Origin: Streptomyces sp. SLBN-31
GTDB taxonomy: Bacteria > Actinomycetota > Actinomycetes > Streptomycetales > Streptomycetaceae
Reading direction: 5' to 3'
Assembly: GCF_006715395.1 (NCBI RefSeq)
Contig: NZ_VFNC01000001.1
Coordinates: forward strand, 248,001-312,000
DNA length: 64,000 bases
The position numbers and the translations under genes are program-made. The notes beneath the pieces were generated by a model. The model saw nothing but the letters and a program-made list of their open reading frames with translations. It was not told the DNA's origin and did not search any database. Below, one piece after another: positions 10,065-19,295 of the stretch (within the stretch, counting starts at the first letter, position 1; every line of letters starts with the position of its first letter).

Positions 10065-11270
10065 ATGCCTCGTTGGAGGGCCTTGCCGGACGAACTCGAT
10101 CCGCAGGTCAGGGAGTTCGCGAGCCAGCTGCGGCGGCTCGTGGACCGCAGTGGCCTGAGCATCGCGTCGGTGGCCGACCGTACGGGCTACAGCAAGACGT
10201 CCTGGGAGCGGTACCTGAACGGCCGGCTGCTCGCGCCCAAGGGCGCGATCGTGGCGCTGGCGGAGGTCACGGGCACCAACCCGGTCCATCTGACGACCAT
10301 GTGGGAGCTCGCCGAACGCGCCTGGAGCAAGTCGGAGATGCGCCACGACATGACCATGGAGGCCATTCGCATATCCCAGGCGCGTGCCGCGCTCAGTGAG
10401 TTCGGGGCGCCCCCGGCGAACGTCAAGGGCGGCAGGACGGCCCGCAGGTCCGGCAGCGCGACGGCGACGCCGGGGATCGCGGGACCGGCGGGCGTGGCGC
10501 CGACGGTGCCGCCGCAGCCGACGACGTCGCCGGACACCCGGGAGCCGGAAGGCGCCCCGGGCGGATCGTCCGGCGCCAACTCCTGGAAGCTGGCCGGATA
10601 CCAGGGGCCGTCGCCGGCGGGCGGACGCCCGCAGCAGGCGGCCTCGCCCGCACCGGCCACCGCGCCCGACGCGGCCGCGCCCGGCACCTCCGCCGCCACG
10701 CCGCAGCCGCCGGGTGTCTTCGGCGACGCCCCGCAGGGTCCGCCGCCGGGGGGCCCGGACACCTCCTCCGGGGGTGCCGCCAGGCGGCGGCTGACGATGT
10801 TCCTCGCGGGCGTCGTGGGCGTCCTGGTCGTGATGGCGGCCGTGTTCTACCTGACCGACGGCGGCGGCAAGAAGAACGAGGGCGGGCACGCCTCGCCGTC
10901 GCCCTCGGCCAGCTCCGTCGACCTCCCGGCCGGCGTGAAGTGCGCCGGCGCCTCCTGCACCGGCAAGGACGCGGAGGCCATGGGCTGCACCAAGGACGCC
11001 GCCGCGGTGACCACCGCCAAGACCGTCACGGTCGGCACGACCACCGTCGAGGTGCGCTACAGCAAGACCTGCGCCGCCGCGTGGGGCCGTGTCACCGCCG
11101 CCGCGCCGGGGGACGCCGTCCAGGTGACCGCGGGCAAGGCCAAGGAGAGCGACACCATCACACAGGCGGGGGACACCATCGCGTACACGCCGATGGTCGC
11201 CGTGAAGGACGCGGGTGAGGCGAAGGCCTGCGCGACGCTGGCGTCCGGCCTCAAGGGGTGCACGCCCTAG
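10065..11270 (+). CDS. Membrane-anchored XRE regulator with external DUF2690-like domain
   Basis: A 401-residue bitopic protein. Residues ~8-85 are an XRE helix-turn-helix (LSIASVADRTGYSKTSWERY). Residues ~125-240 are a long Pro/Ala/Gly/Thr linker, ~243-265 one membrane helix (MFLAGVVGVLVVMAAVFYL), and ~285-401 an extracytoplasmic domain with six cysteines (KCAGASCTGKDAEAMGC and others). I recognise the external domain as DUF2690-like. Cytoplasmic DNA binding plus membrane span plus external domain resembles RodZ and one-component membrane sensors; which it is cannot be told from sequence. ATG 10065 follows AGAGGGGGGAAGC. Its shorter paralogue lies directly upstream. Confidence 0.87.
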   Translation: MPRWRALPDELDPQVREFASQLRRLVDRSGLSIASVADRTGYSKTSWERYLNGRLLAPKGAIVALAEVTGTNPVHLTTMWELAERAWSKSEMRHDMTMEAIRISQARAALSEFGAPPANVKGGRTARRSGSATATPGIAGPAGVAPTVPPQPTTSPDTREPEGAPGGSSGANSWKLAGYQGPSPAGGRPQQAASPAPATAPDAAAPGTSAATPQPPGVFGDAPQGPPPGGPDTSSGGAARRRLTMFLAGVVGVLVVMAAVFYLTDGGGKKNEGGHASPSPSASSVDLPAGVKCAGASCTGKDAEAMGCTKDAAAVTTAKTVTVGTTTVEVRYSKTCAAAWGRVTAAAPGDAVQVTAGKAKESDTITQAGDTIAYTPMVAVKDAGEAKACATLASGLKGCTP

Positions 11271-11290
11271 GGGCGCCGACGCACAAAGGG

Positions 11291-11332
11291 GGCGGCCGCC
11301 CGTCCGGGAGAGGTGAGACGAAGGCGGCCGCC
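11291..11332 (+). terminator. Possible terminator after the XRE gene
   Basis: Two copies of the self-complementary GGCGGCCGCC (11291-11300 and 11323-11332) can pair across a 22-base spacer, 20 bases after the preceding stop. Each copy can also fold alone, so the structure is uncertain. Confidence 0.5.
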
Positions 11333-11490
11333 GTTGGGGGGTACCGACAGTGCCGGACTCCCGTGGGGGTACGGTTCGCGTGCCCGAGATGGGGACGGCT
11401 ATGCATGCCGTCCCGCATTTCTTTCCCCCGGTTCACTCTGTGGGCTGGGCCACACGGACCCGGCCGTCCGGGATCCCGGATGCGCGATAG

Positions 11491-12573
<1,083 letters not shown>

Positions 12574-12627
12574 GACCGCCGAGGACGCCGGGCCCGCCCG
12601 GCTTCACGGTTTCGTCACGACCCTGCG

Positions 12628-12663
12628 CGGGCCCCGTTCCGGTTCCTTCCGGAACGGGGCCCG
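12628..12663 (+). terminator. Strong hairpin terminator after mdh
   Basis: A 15-bp perfect stem (12628-12642 with 12649-12663) and a 6-base loop, TTCCTT, begin about 55 bases past the mdh stop. Confidence 0.85.
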
Positions 12664-12725
12664 TGGCCGTTTTCGCCGCTACCGTCTAAAGCGTTGCTCA
12701 ATGGGGTGATTCGGGGGGCGTCGGC

Positions 12726-13676
12726 ATGAACGGATGGGACGGACACAGCTCCGGTTCCGGGGCGGAGCACGAGCCGAGCGAGGAGAGAGGCCGGGCGGCC
12801 TGGTCCGACGGCGGGACGGGACAGGCGCCCCCGTGGGCCTCGGCCCAGACCCAGACGGGCGGGACGCTCCCGCCGCCCTGGGCGCCGCCTCCGCCGGACC
12901 CGGTGTACCCCGCGCCCCCCGCACCGCCGTACGGCGGTCACCCCACTCCGCCGTACACGCTGCCCCCCGCCCCGCCCCCGGCCCCCCGGTACCGGGTCGG
13001 CCGGATCGTCGGGGTCATCGCCCTGATCGTCGCGGTCGGCGCGGGGACCGGTGCCGGGACCTGGTACCTCGTGCGCGAGCACCGCACGGACACCGGAGCG
13101 CGCCCCGCGAGCGTCGGCTCCGCCGCCGCCACCTCCTCCGCCCCGACGCCTTCCGGCTCGCCCCCGCCGAGCACCCCGCCGCAGACACCGGCCGCGTCGG
13201 CCTCGCCGCTGGACTCGCCCTCCGCCGGCTACCGCCGCGCCGAGGACCCGGTCGGCTACTCGATCGACGTCCCCCAGGGCTGGGCCCGCCGCGAGAAGCA
13301 GGGCAAGCTCTCGCCGATCGTCTACTACGACGCCCCCGGCGATGGCCGCCAGCTGCAGATCTTCGAGGTCACCGAGTCCACGCCGTACGAGTCCCTCACC
13401 CTCGCCGAGTCCGACCCCGGCTACGGCTTCGCCGCGCAGCCCGGCTACCGGGTCGTCGAGCGCGACCACGGCGACACCTGGGCCGAGCTGTCGTACCGCT
13501 ACACCGACGCGGACAAGGGCGCCCGCCAGGTCATCGACCACCGCTTCGAGGCCCACGACGGCACCCTGTACGCGATCCGCGCCAGCGGCCCCGCAAGCCT
13601 GGACCCCGAGCGGGTGCGGGAACCCCTGAGGATGGCGGTGCGCTACTTCTGCCCGACGGGCACCGAGTGCACCTAG
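12726..13676 (+). CDS. Membrane-anchored protein with secreted C-terminal domain
   Basis: A 316-residue bitopic protein: a cytoplasmic Pro-rich N-terminus (1-90), one membrane helix (~92-112, IVGVIALIVAVGAGTGAG), an external Ser/Pro/Thr linker (~118-165), and a folded domain of ~145 residues beginning YSIDVPQGWARRE and ending YFCPTGTECT, whose two cysteines could pair. The external domain is clearly paralogous to that of the 19296-20570 protein (IAVPKGWTR..., WFCPPYTTC). ATG 12726 lies 5 bases after GGGGGGCG. No enzyme motif is visible. It ends one base from the stop of the converging MFS gene. Confidence 0.8.
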   Translation: MNGWDGHSSGSGAEHEPSEERGRAAWSDGGTGQAPPWASAQTQTGGTLPPPWAPPPPDPVYPAPPAPPYGGHPTPPYTLPPAPPPAPRYRVGRIVGVIALIVAVGAGTGAGTWYLVREHRTDTGARPASVGSAAATSSAPTPSGSPPPSTPPQTPAASASPLDSPSAGYRRAEDPVGYSIDVPQGWARREKQGKLSPIVYYDAPGDGRQLQIFEVTESTPYESLTLAESDPGYGFAAQPGYRVVERDHGDTWAELSYRYTDADKGARQVIDHRFEAHDGTLYAIRASGPASLDPERVREPLRMAVRYFCPTGTECT

Positions 13677-13677
13677 G

Positions 13678-15075
13678 TCAGCCCACGCGCTCCTTGGTGG
13701 GTGCCGGGGAGGCGGCCGTGCGGGCCGGGCCCTTGTCCTTGCGGTAGCCGGCGAGGACCGCCGCCGTCGCCGCGAGGACCAGGAGGGCGACCGTGCGCAG
13801 CGCCGGGCCCATGCCCTCGGCGAAGCCGGGGTGGGAGGCCAGGACGGTGCCGGTGACGGCGACCCCCAGGGCCGCGCCGACCTCGCGGGCCGAGGTGCCG
13901 AGGCCCGAGCCGAGGCCCGCCCGGTCCGCGGGCAGCGCGGTGACGACGCCGAGGGTGAGCGCAGGCATGGACAGGCCGGTGCCCGCCGAGATGACCAGCA
14001 GCCAGCAGGCGTACAGCGGGTAGGGCGTGCCCGCGTCGACGGTGGACGCGCCGAGCAGGCCGAGGCCGATCAGGGCGAGACCGGCGCCGACGACCGGGCG
14101 TGGGCGCGAGGCCCAGCGGGCCGCCAGCTTCGGGACGAGCGCCATGCCGACGATCAGCGGCAGGATCGCCACGCCGGTACGGGCGGGGCCGTAACCCTTC
14201 ACGCCTTGCAGGTACTGGGAGTTGACGAAGAAGAGGGCGAACAGGCCGAAGAAACCGGTCGCCATGCCCAGGGTCGTCGCGCGCAGTCGGGCGGAGGCGA
14301 AGACGCGCGGGTCGAACAGGGGCGTGCGGGAGCGCAGGGCGTGGCGGGCGAAGGCGGCCACGAGCAGGGCGCCCGCGGCGAAGACGCCGAGGATGCGCGC
14401 CGACGTCCAGCCGTAGGCCGGCCCCTCGATGATCCCGAACAGCACGGCGACCAGGGCCGCGGTGAGCAGGATGGTGCCGACCGGGTCCGGGTGGTTGTCC
14501 GGGGCGCGGTCGGTGCGCGGCGTGGTGAGCGCGACGGCGAGGGCGAGCAGCGCGGCCAGCGGCACCATCGCCCCGAACAGGGCCCGCCAGGTCAGGAACT
14601 GCCCGACCAGGCCGCCGCCGAGGTTGCCGAGCATGCCGCCCAGGCCGAGCGCGAGCGTCCAGGACGCCATGGCCTGCGCCTGGCGCTCGGGGCCGGCGAG
14701 GCGCATCAGGATCGACATCGTGGCCGGGGTGATCAGGGCGGCGCCCGCGCCGGAGACGCCCCGGCCGGTGACGAGCACGGCCGGGGACGCGGCGAGCGCG
14801 CTGGTGGCGGCGCCCGCGGCGAACAGGGCGAGGCCGGTCAGGAGCGCGCCCTTGCGGCCCCAGCGGTCACCGAGGGCGCCGGCCGGGACCAGGAGCGAGG
14901 CGAAGACGATCACATAGGCGTCGACCGTCCACAGGATCTCGGTGTGCGAGGGGTGCAGCGATGACGAACTCAGCTGCGGGATCAGTAGGTTGATGGCGGC
15001 GACCATGCTCTGGGCGACCAGGACGCAGGCGCACAGGGCGAGCAGGGTGGACCGTTTCAGGGCGTGCGGAGGCAT
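13678..15075 (-). CDS. MFS drug-efflux transporter (DHA2/EmrB-like)
   Basis: A 465-residue polytopic protein with about 14 membrane helices. The cytoplasmic loop signature ALGDRWGRKGALLTGLAL follows helix 2 and the antiporter motif GRGVSGAGAALITPATMSIL is in helix 5, both typical of proton-driven drug:H+ antiporters. ATG 15075 was chosen because GGGGAGGAG precedes it; 38 further in-frame residues upstream overlap the LysR gene and are unlikely to be translated. It diverges from a LysR-family gene with 95 bases between the starts, the classic layout of a pump and its regulator. Substrate unknown. Confidence 0.92.
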   Translation of the reverse strand: MPPHALKRSTLLALCACVLVAQSMVAAINLLIPQLSSSSLHPSHTEILWTVDAYVIVFASLLVPAGALGDRWGRKGALLTGLALFAAGAATSALAASPAVLVTGRGVSGAGAALITPATMSILMRLAGPERQAQAMASWTLALGLGGMLGNLGGGLVGQFLTWRALFGAMVPLAALLALAVALTTPRTDRAPDNHPDPVGTILLTAALVAVLFGIIEGPAYGWTSARILGVFAAGALLVAAFARHALRSRTPLFDPRVFASARLRATTLGMATGFFGLFALFFVNSQYLQGVKGYGPARTGVAILPLIVGMALVPKLAARWASRPRPVVGAGLALIGLGLLGASTVDAGTPYPLYACWLLVISAGTGLSMPALTLGVVTALPADRAGLGSGLGTSAREVGAALGVAVTGTVLASHPGFAEGMGPALRTVALLVLAATAAVLAGYRKDKGPARTAASPAPTKERVG

Positions 15076-15139
15076 GGCTCCTCCCCGGGAGCTCGGTGGT
15101 GGTGTGGGATGCCCTGTCACCGTAGGCTCGGACCCGTCC

Positions 15140-15161
15140 TGCACTCCAGTGCAAGCTTTGC
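15140..15161. promoter_or_regulatory. LysR-type candidate operator between MFS and LysR genes
   Basis: TGCACTCCAGTGCA (15140-15153) is an inverted repeat with 6-bp arms, followed at once by a second imperfect repeat GCAAGCTTTGC (15151-15161). It lies in the 95-base divergent gap, close to the LysR start, as expected for an autoregulating LysR protein. Confidence 0.5.
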
Positions 15162-15170
15162 AAGGGATCG

Positions 15171-16124
15171 ATGCGTGTGACGCAATCAAGTGGTCTGGAT
15201 CTGAATCTGCTGGTCGCCCTGGAGGTTCTGCTGGAGGAGCAGAGCGTCGGCGGTGCCGCCCGGCGGCTGCATCTCTCGGAACCGGCGATGAGCCGCACCC
15301 TGGGCCGGATCCGCAAGGCGCTCGGCGATCCCGTGCTGGTGCGGGCCGGGCGCCAGATGGTGCCGACGCCGCGCGCGCTGGCCGTAAGGGCCGAGGTGAG
15401 CGCGGTGGTGGAGCGGGCGAGGGCGCTGTTCGCCCCGGACCGGGACGCGGACCTGCGGACCGTGCGCCGGACCCTGACGATCATCGGCCACGACTTCATC
15501 GCCGCGGCCTGCGGTCCGGCCCTCTTCGAACGCGCCGCGAGGGAAGCGCCCGGAGTCCGCGTCCGCTTCCTGGCCGAGAGCCATGTGGACATGCCGTTCC
15601 TGCGTGAGGGCACGGCCGACCTGGAGGTCGGGGTGCTGGACACGACCGCGCCCGAGGTGCACGTGGAGATGCTCCACGAGGACCGGATGGCGGGCGTCGT
15701 GCGGGCCGGACACCCGCTGCTGGAAGGGGAGTTGACGGCCGAGCGGTTCGCGACCGAGGCTGATCACCTCATCGTCTCGCGGCGCGGCAGGCTGCACGGG
15801 CCCGTCGACACCGCGCTCGCCGAACTCGGCCTGCGACGGCGGGTGGTGGGCGCCGTGGGGACGTTTCCCGCCTCGCTCTTCGTGCTGCGCGACACCGATC
15901 TGGTCGGGCTGATCAGCGGGTGGGGGTTCCCGCTTGCGGCGGCGCTCGATCTGGTGACCTTCGAGGTGCCGCTCCCGCTGCCGCCGCTGCCCCTGGGCAT
16001 GGCCTGGCATCCGCGGCACGACGCCGACCCCGCGCACGCGTGGCTGCGGCGGACACTGCGGGAGGTGCTGGTCGGGTGGTCGTCCGATGGGGCGGCGGGG
16101 CAGGGCCCGTCAGACGGGCCGTAG
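15171..16124 (+). CDS. LysR-family transcriptional regulator
   Basis: A 317-residue protein. The N-terminal winged helix-turn-helix is in residues ~8-70 (LLVALEVLLEEQSVGGAARR, then SEPAMSRTLGRIRKAL), followed by the linker and a periplasmic-binding-like effector domain (~95-300). It probably controls the divergent MFS pump and itself through the palindrome in the shared gap; the inducer is unknown. ATG 15171 has a plausible AAGGGA; a GTG at 15177 is the alternative. Its 3' end overlaps the 3' end of the convergent MarR-GNAT gene by 15 bases. Confidence 0.93.
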   Translation: MRVTQSSGLDLNLLVALEVLLEEQSVGGAARRLHLSEPAMSRTLGRIRKALGDPVLVRAGRQMVPTPRALAVRAEVSAVVERARALFAPDRDADLRTVRRTLTIIGHDFIAAACGPALFERAAREAPGVRVRFLAESHVDMPFLREGTADLEVGVLDTTAPEVHVEMLHEDRMAGVVRAGHPLLEGELTAERFATEADHLIVSRRGRLHGPVDTALAELGLRRRVVGAVGTFPASLFVLRDTDLVGLISGWGFPLAAALDLVTFEVPLPLPPLPLGMAWHPRHDADPAHAWLRRTLREVLVGWSSDGAAGQGPSDGP

Positions 16125-17024
16125 CCGCTTCTCGAACCAGTGGCTGGCGTAGACGTGGTCGAGGTACGCCGGGATCTCGCGGTAGCCCGCAGCCCGGTAC
16201 ATCGCCTGCGCCTCGGTGAGGCTCGCGTGCGTGTCGAGGCGTACGACGGTGTGGCCGCGGGCCGCCGCCTCGCCCTCCAGCGCCTCCAGGATCCGGCCGG
16301 CGAGGCCGAGGCGCCGGGCATCGGGGTGCACCCACACGTGCTTGATCTCGCCCACGCCCGACTCCAGGGTGCGCAGCGCCCCGCAGCCCACCGCCCGCCC
16401 CTCCTCGTATGCCACGAAGAACGCGCCGGCTGCCCCGGACACCTGCTCCGGCCGCACCAGGTCGGACTTGTCGAAGCCCTCCGGGAAGCGCGCGTCGATG
16501 TCGGCCGCGTAGGCGTCGAGGCAGGCGCGGGCGTCCGGGGAGGCGCCGTCGACGAGTTCGACGGTGATCGCGGCCAGCCGCAGCAGGCGCTGCGCGGTGG
16601 TCATGGCGTCGACCAGCCGGTCGCGCTGGGCGGGGGTGAGACGGTCCAGCAGGCCGGCCGCGAGGGCGTTGGCCCGGCGGTTCTGCTCCTTGACCTCCAG
16701 CCGCCCCGCGTCCGTCGGCTCGATCGTGCGCAGCCGGTTGTCCCGCGGGTCCACGCTGATCCGGACCATGCCCTCGGCCTGGAGCGCCTTGGTCATCCGG
16801 CTCAGGTACCCCGCGTCCAGACCGAGCCGGCTCCTGAGCTCGCGCAGGGACACTCCGCCCGGTGTCCCGGCGATCTCGAACAGCAGCCGGGCCTCGCCGA
16901 GCGGGCGGTCCTGGCCGAGGTAGTGGTCGTCCAGCGCGCCGATCCGGCGGGTGAAGTACCGGTTGAACCGGCGCAGAGCGGCGACCTGCTCCGACGGCAC
17001 CGGCTCCGTACGTCCTGGCTCCAT
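16110..17024 (-). CDS. MarR-type regulator fused to a GNAT acetyltransferase
   Basis: A 304-residue two-domain protein. Residues ~10-145 are a MarR winged helix (VSLRELRSRLGLDAGYLSRM, wing SVDPRDNRLRTIEPT). Residues ~150-302 are a GNAT fold with the acetyl-CoA loop region HPDARRLGLAGRILEALE and the late GNAT motif LYRAAGY-like MYRAAGYREI. Such fusions are common in actinobacteria; acetyltransferase activity could itself be the output, or acetyl-CoA could act as signal. ATG 17024 is preceded by AAAGG. A perfect inverted repeat abuts the start (17028-17045), strongly suggesting autoregulation. It is divergent from the 17163 locus. Confidence 0.92.
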   Translation of the reverse strand: MEPGRTEPVPSEQVAALRRFNRYFTRRIGALDDHYLGQDRPLGEARLLFEIAGTPGGVSLRELRSRLGLDAGYLSRMTKALQAEGMVRISVDPRDNRLRTIEPTDAGRLEVKEQNRRANALAAGLLDRLTPAQRDRLVDAMTTAQRLLRLAAITVELVDGASPDARACLDAYAADIDARFPEGFDKSDLVRPEQVSGAAGAFFVAYEEGRAVGCGALRTLESGVGEIKHVWVHPDARRLGLAGRILEALEGEAAARGHTVVRLDTHASLTEAQAMYRAAGYREIPAYLDHVYASHWFEKRLRPV

Positions 17025-17027
17025 AAC

Positions 17028-17045
17028 CTTTGACCTTAGTCAAAG
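17028..17045. promoter_or_regulatory. MarR-type autoregulatory operator
   Basis: CTTTGACCTTAGTCAAAG: perfect 7-bp arms around CTTA, only 3 bases from the start codon of the MarR-GNAT gene. A bound dimer would cover its ribosome site and any near-leaderless promoter. It also lies in the divergent gap shared with the 17163 locus. Confidence 0.7.
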
Positions 17046-17112
17046 AACTCCGGCGCGTCCATCCCTCGGCATTCCGGTTTCGTCGCCCCAACGGCCCCTC
17101 TATGCTGATGGT

Positions 17113-17134
17113 TTGTCAACTGAACGTCTGACAA
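17113..17134 (+). promoter_or_regulatory. Inverted repeat upstream of the 17163 gene
   Basis: TTGTCA (17113-17118) and TGACAA (17129-17134) form a perfect inverted repeat with a 10-base spacer, 28 bases before the GTG start. It may be an operator; TTGTCA could also serve as a -35 box. Confidence 0.4.
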
Positions 17135-17162
17135 CGGTCACTCCACGCATCGGGGGAGCAGC

Positions 17163-18923
17163 GTGAGCACCGCGTACGTGCCGCAGCAACCACAGCCGAC
17201 GACGCCCACGGCGGTCCCGCCGGCACCACCCACTCCACCGCACGCCAGCGAGGCCACCCGGCTGCTGTGCGCGGGCACCTACCTCGATTCCGGTTACCGC
17301 GACCGCGTCATCGAGGAACTGCACCTCAACGAGCAGCGGATCGCGGCGCCCTCACTGGGCTTCGACGCCGCCCGCGTCCTCGCCCACGCGCTGCGCGCCC
17401 GGCGCCACGAACTGCTGTGGGCCGGGGCGATCGCCGGTCTGTGGCTGATCGGCACGGCCGTCGGCGGCATGCTGCTGTTCTTCTTCTGGCCGAGCGTCCT
17501 GCTCGCCCTCGCGCCGTGGATCAGGGGGCGCAGCGAACGCCCGTCGCGCTACCGCCGCGTCGCCGCCTTCCTGCTGCGCTGGTGGGGCCGGCTCTTCCTC
17601 ACGGGCCTGCTGGCCCTCACGGTCGTCGCCGCGTTCGGCGGCGGCTCCGACGACCGCCCCTCCTACGGCTCGTACGGCTCCGACTACGGCTACGGCTCCT
17701 CGGACTCGCCGAGCCTCACCGACGCCTTCTCGCCGAGCGACATCGCCGACGCGGTCGAGCCCTGGCAGGCCTGGCTCACGCTCGCCTTCCTCGCGCTCAT
17801 CGGCTGGTGCGTGTACGCCCAGCGCAACCAGTTCAGCCGCGCGCTGGCCGCCGAGCTGTCCCCGCAACGCTTCCCGGACGCCGCCGGCGATCCCGCCGAG
17901 CAGGCCGACAACCCGCGCTTCCAGCGGCTGAAGCAGCGCATCCGGCTGGAGCAGCACGCGCCGCTGGTCATGTACCACGAGGCGCGCCCGTTCTGCGGTG
18001 CGGGAGCGGCGTACGACACCTGGGTGCTGGCCGTGGAACTGCGGGCGGACGAGGAGCGCGAGGAGCAGCTGCCGCTGAGCAACCGCACGATCCTGGAGCG
18101 CATCCGCCCCCTGCTCGAACAGCTGCGGGTCCCGTCCGAGTACGCGGGCCCCGGCGTCCGCGACCGGCTGCGCTGGCTGGAGATCGACGAGTGCGTGTTC
18201 CTGCCCGTCGAGGGACTGCTCACCCGGGACCAGGCGCCGTACACCCCGCAGGCCTTCGAGGAGCACCGGGCCCGGGCCGTGGAGGAGGGCGCCGAGAAGC
18301 GGCGGCACTTCCTGCGCATCCGGGTCGGCGGCTGGGAGGAGGAGCTGGTCGTCACGGTGTTCGTGCGCATCCACACGCAGGGCCGGATGCTCATGCTGGA
18401 GATCGCGCCGCACGTGCTGACGCCGGTGCGCGCCGACTTCAAGGACGCCGACCGTACGGCGCACCGGTTCCGGAACAACAGCGCGCTGGGCAAGGCGGCC
18501 GGGGCGCTCGTGCTGGTGCCGGGGTCGGCGGGCCGCTCGCTGGGCCAGCTCGGCCGGGGCGCGGTCTACCTCTGGCGGCTGCTGACCGGCGGATACGCGG
18601 GCGCGCTGCCGGACGGACCTGCGGTGTCGGTGCGCGAGCTGGGCTCGACGCCGGCCGGATCGCTCTTCCAGGAGATGGACGTGGCCCGCTACCTGAGGAG
18701 CGTGCAGGACCGGGTGGCGAACGGGGTACGGGCCGCGCTCGCCGAATCCGGCTACGAGACCGGCGAGTTCGTCCAGAAGATCGTCAACATCAGCAACGGC
18801 GACGTGAACATCGGCCGCGTCGAGGGTTCCACCTTCGCGGTCGGCAGTCACGCGTCCGCCTCCTCCACCGTCACGGGCGGCGCGGCGCCGCAGCAGAAGG
18901 GAGCCGACAGCAATGGCCGGTAA
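17163..18923 (+). CDS. Four-TM protein with C-terminal amyloid-like signalling motif
   Basis: A 586-residue protein I cannot assign to a named family. A Pro-rich N-terminus (1-28) leads to a conserved-looking helical stretch (~30-80) and four hydrophobic helices (~85-119 as a hairpin, ~143-158, ~201-218) with a Gly/Tyr/Ser loop at ~165-182. A large cytoplasmic region (~220-540) contains a charged helical segment (~245-330) and a beta-rich part (RIRVGGWEEELVVTVFVRI). The last ~45 residues hold VNISNGDVNIGRVEGS then TFAVGSHASASS, nearly repeated at the N-terminus of the next protein. GTG 17163 follows GGGGGAG. It overlaps the next gene by 11 bases. Reading it as the sensor or platform of a two-protein signalling pair is inference. 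Confidence 0.75.
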   Translation: MSTAYVPQQPQPTTPTAVPPAPPTPPHASEATRLLCAGTYLDSGYRDRVIEELHLNEQRIAAPSLGFDAARVLAHALRARRHELLWAGAIAGLWLIGTAVGGMLLFFFWPSVLLALAPWIRGRSERPSRYRRVAAFLLRWWGRLFLTGLLALTVVAAFGGGSDDRPSYGSYGSDYGYGSSDSPSLTDAFSPSDIADAVEPWQAWLTLAFLALIGWCVYAQRNQFSRALAAELSPQRFPDAAGDPAEQADNPRFQRLKQRIRLEQHAPLVMYHEARPFCGAGAAYDTWVLAVELRADEEREEQLPLSNRTILERIRPLLEQLRVPSEYAGPGVRDRLRWLEIDECVFLPVEGLLTRDQAPYTPQAFEEHRARAVEEGAEKRRHFLRIRVGGWEEELVVTVFVRIHTQGRMLMLEIAPHVLTPVRADFKDADRTAHRFRNNSALGKAAGALVLVPGSAGRSLGQLGRGAVYLWRLLTGGYAGALPDGPAVSVRELGSTPAGSLFQEMDVARYLRSVQDRVANGVRAALAESGYETGEFVQKIVNISNGDVNIGRVEGSTFAVGSHASASSTVTGGAAPQQKGADSNGR

Positions 18924-19284
18924 CGAGCCGAGCGTCAACTTCGGCAACATCTCGGGCAACAACACCTTCGCCGTCGGCAGCCACGCGCACGCCGAGAGCC
19001 ACCATCACCACGGTGCCGACGCGGCTCCGCAGCTCGACAAGTCGACGCGACAACTCCTCGCGGCCGTACGGGAGTTGCGGGCCGACCTCGCCGAACGGGT
19101 GCGCGGCACCGACCAGACGGCCACCCTCGACGAGGCCCTCGCCGAGACGGAGTCGGAGATCACCAGCACCGGCCAGGCGGGCCGGACCCGCCGCGAACGC
19201 CTGCGCGAGCTGCTGTCCGACTCGCAGGCTCTGGTCACGTTCCTCGCCTCGGCCGGCGCCCTGGCCGGGCTGCTGGGGATGTGA
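18913..19284 (+). CDS. Small partner protein with N-terminal amyloid-like motif
   Basis: A 123-residue protein. Residues 8-28 carry VNFGNISGNNTFAVGSHAHA, matching the C-terminal motif of the upstream protein at V, N, G, G, T, F, A, V, G, S, H, A positions. A His cluster follows, then two predicted helices with coiled-coil character (~40-65 and ~70-100), and a final hydrophobic segment LVTFLASAGALAGLLGM reaching the C-terminus. It resembles small effector proteins that join a receptor through a short Gly/Asn motif and then act at the membrane. This is family-level analogy (bacterial amyloid signalling sequences), not proof. ATG 18913 lies inside the preceding gene; AAGGGAG is ~10 bases upstream. 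Confidence 0.75.
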   Translation: MAGNEPSVNFGNISGNNTFAVGSHAHAESHHHHGADAAPQLDKSTRQLLAAVRELRADLAERVRGTDQTATLDEALAETESEITSTGQAGRTRRERLRELLSDSQALVTFLASAGALAGLLGM

Positions 19285-19295
19285 GGAGTAAAGCC

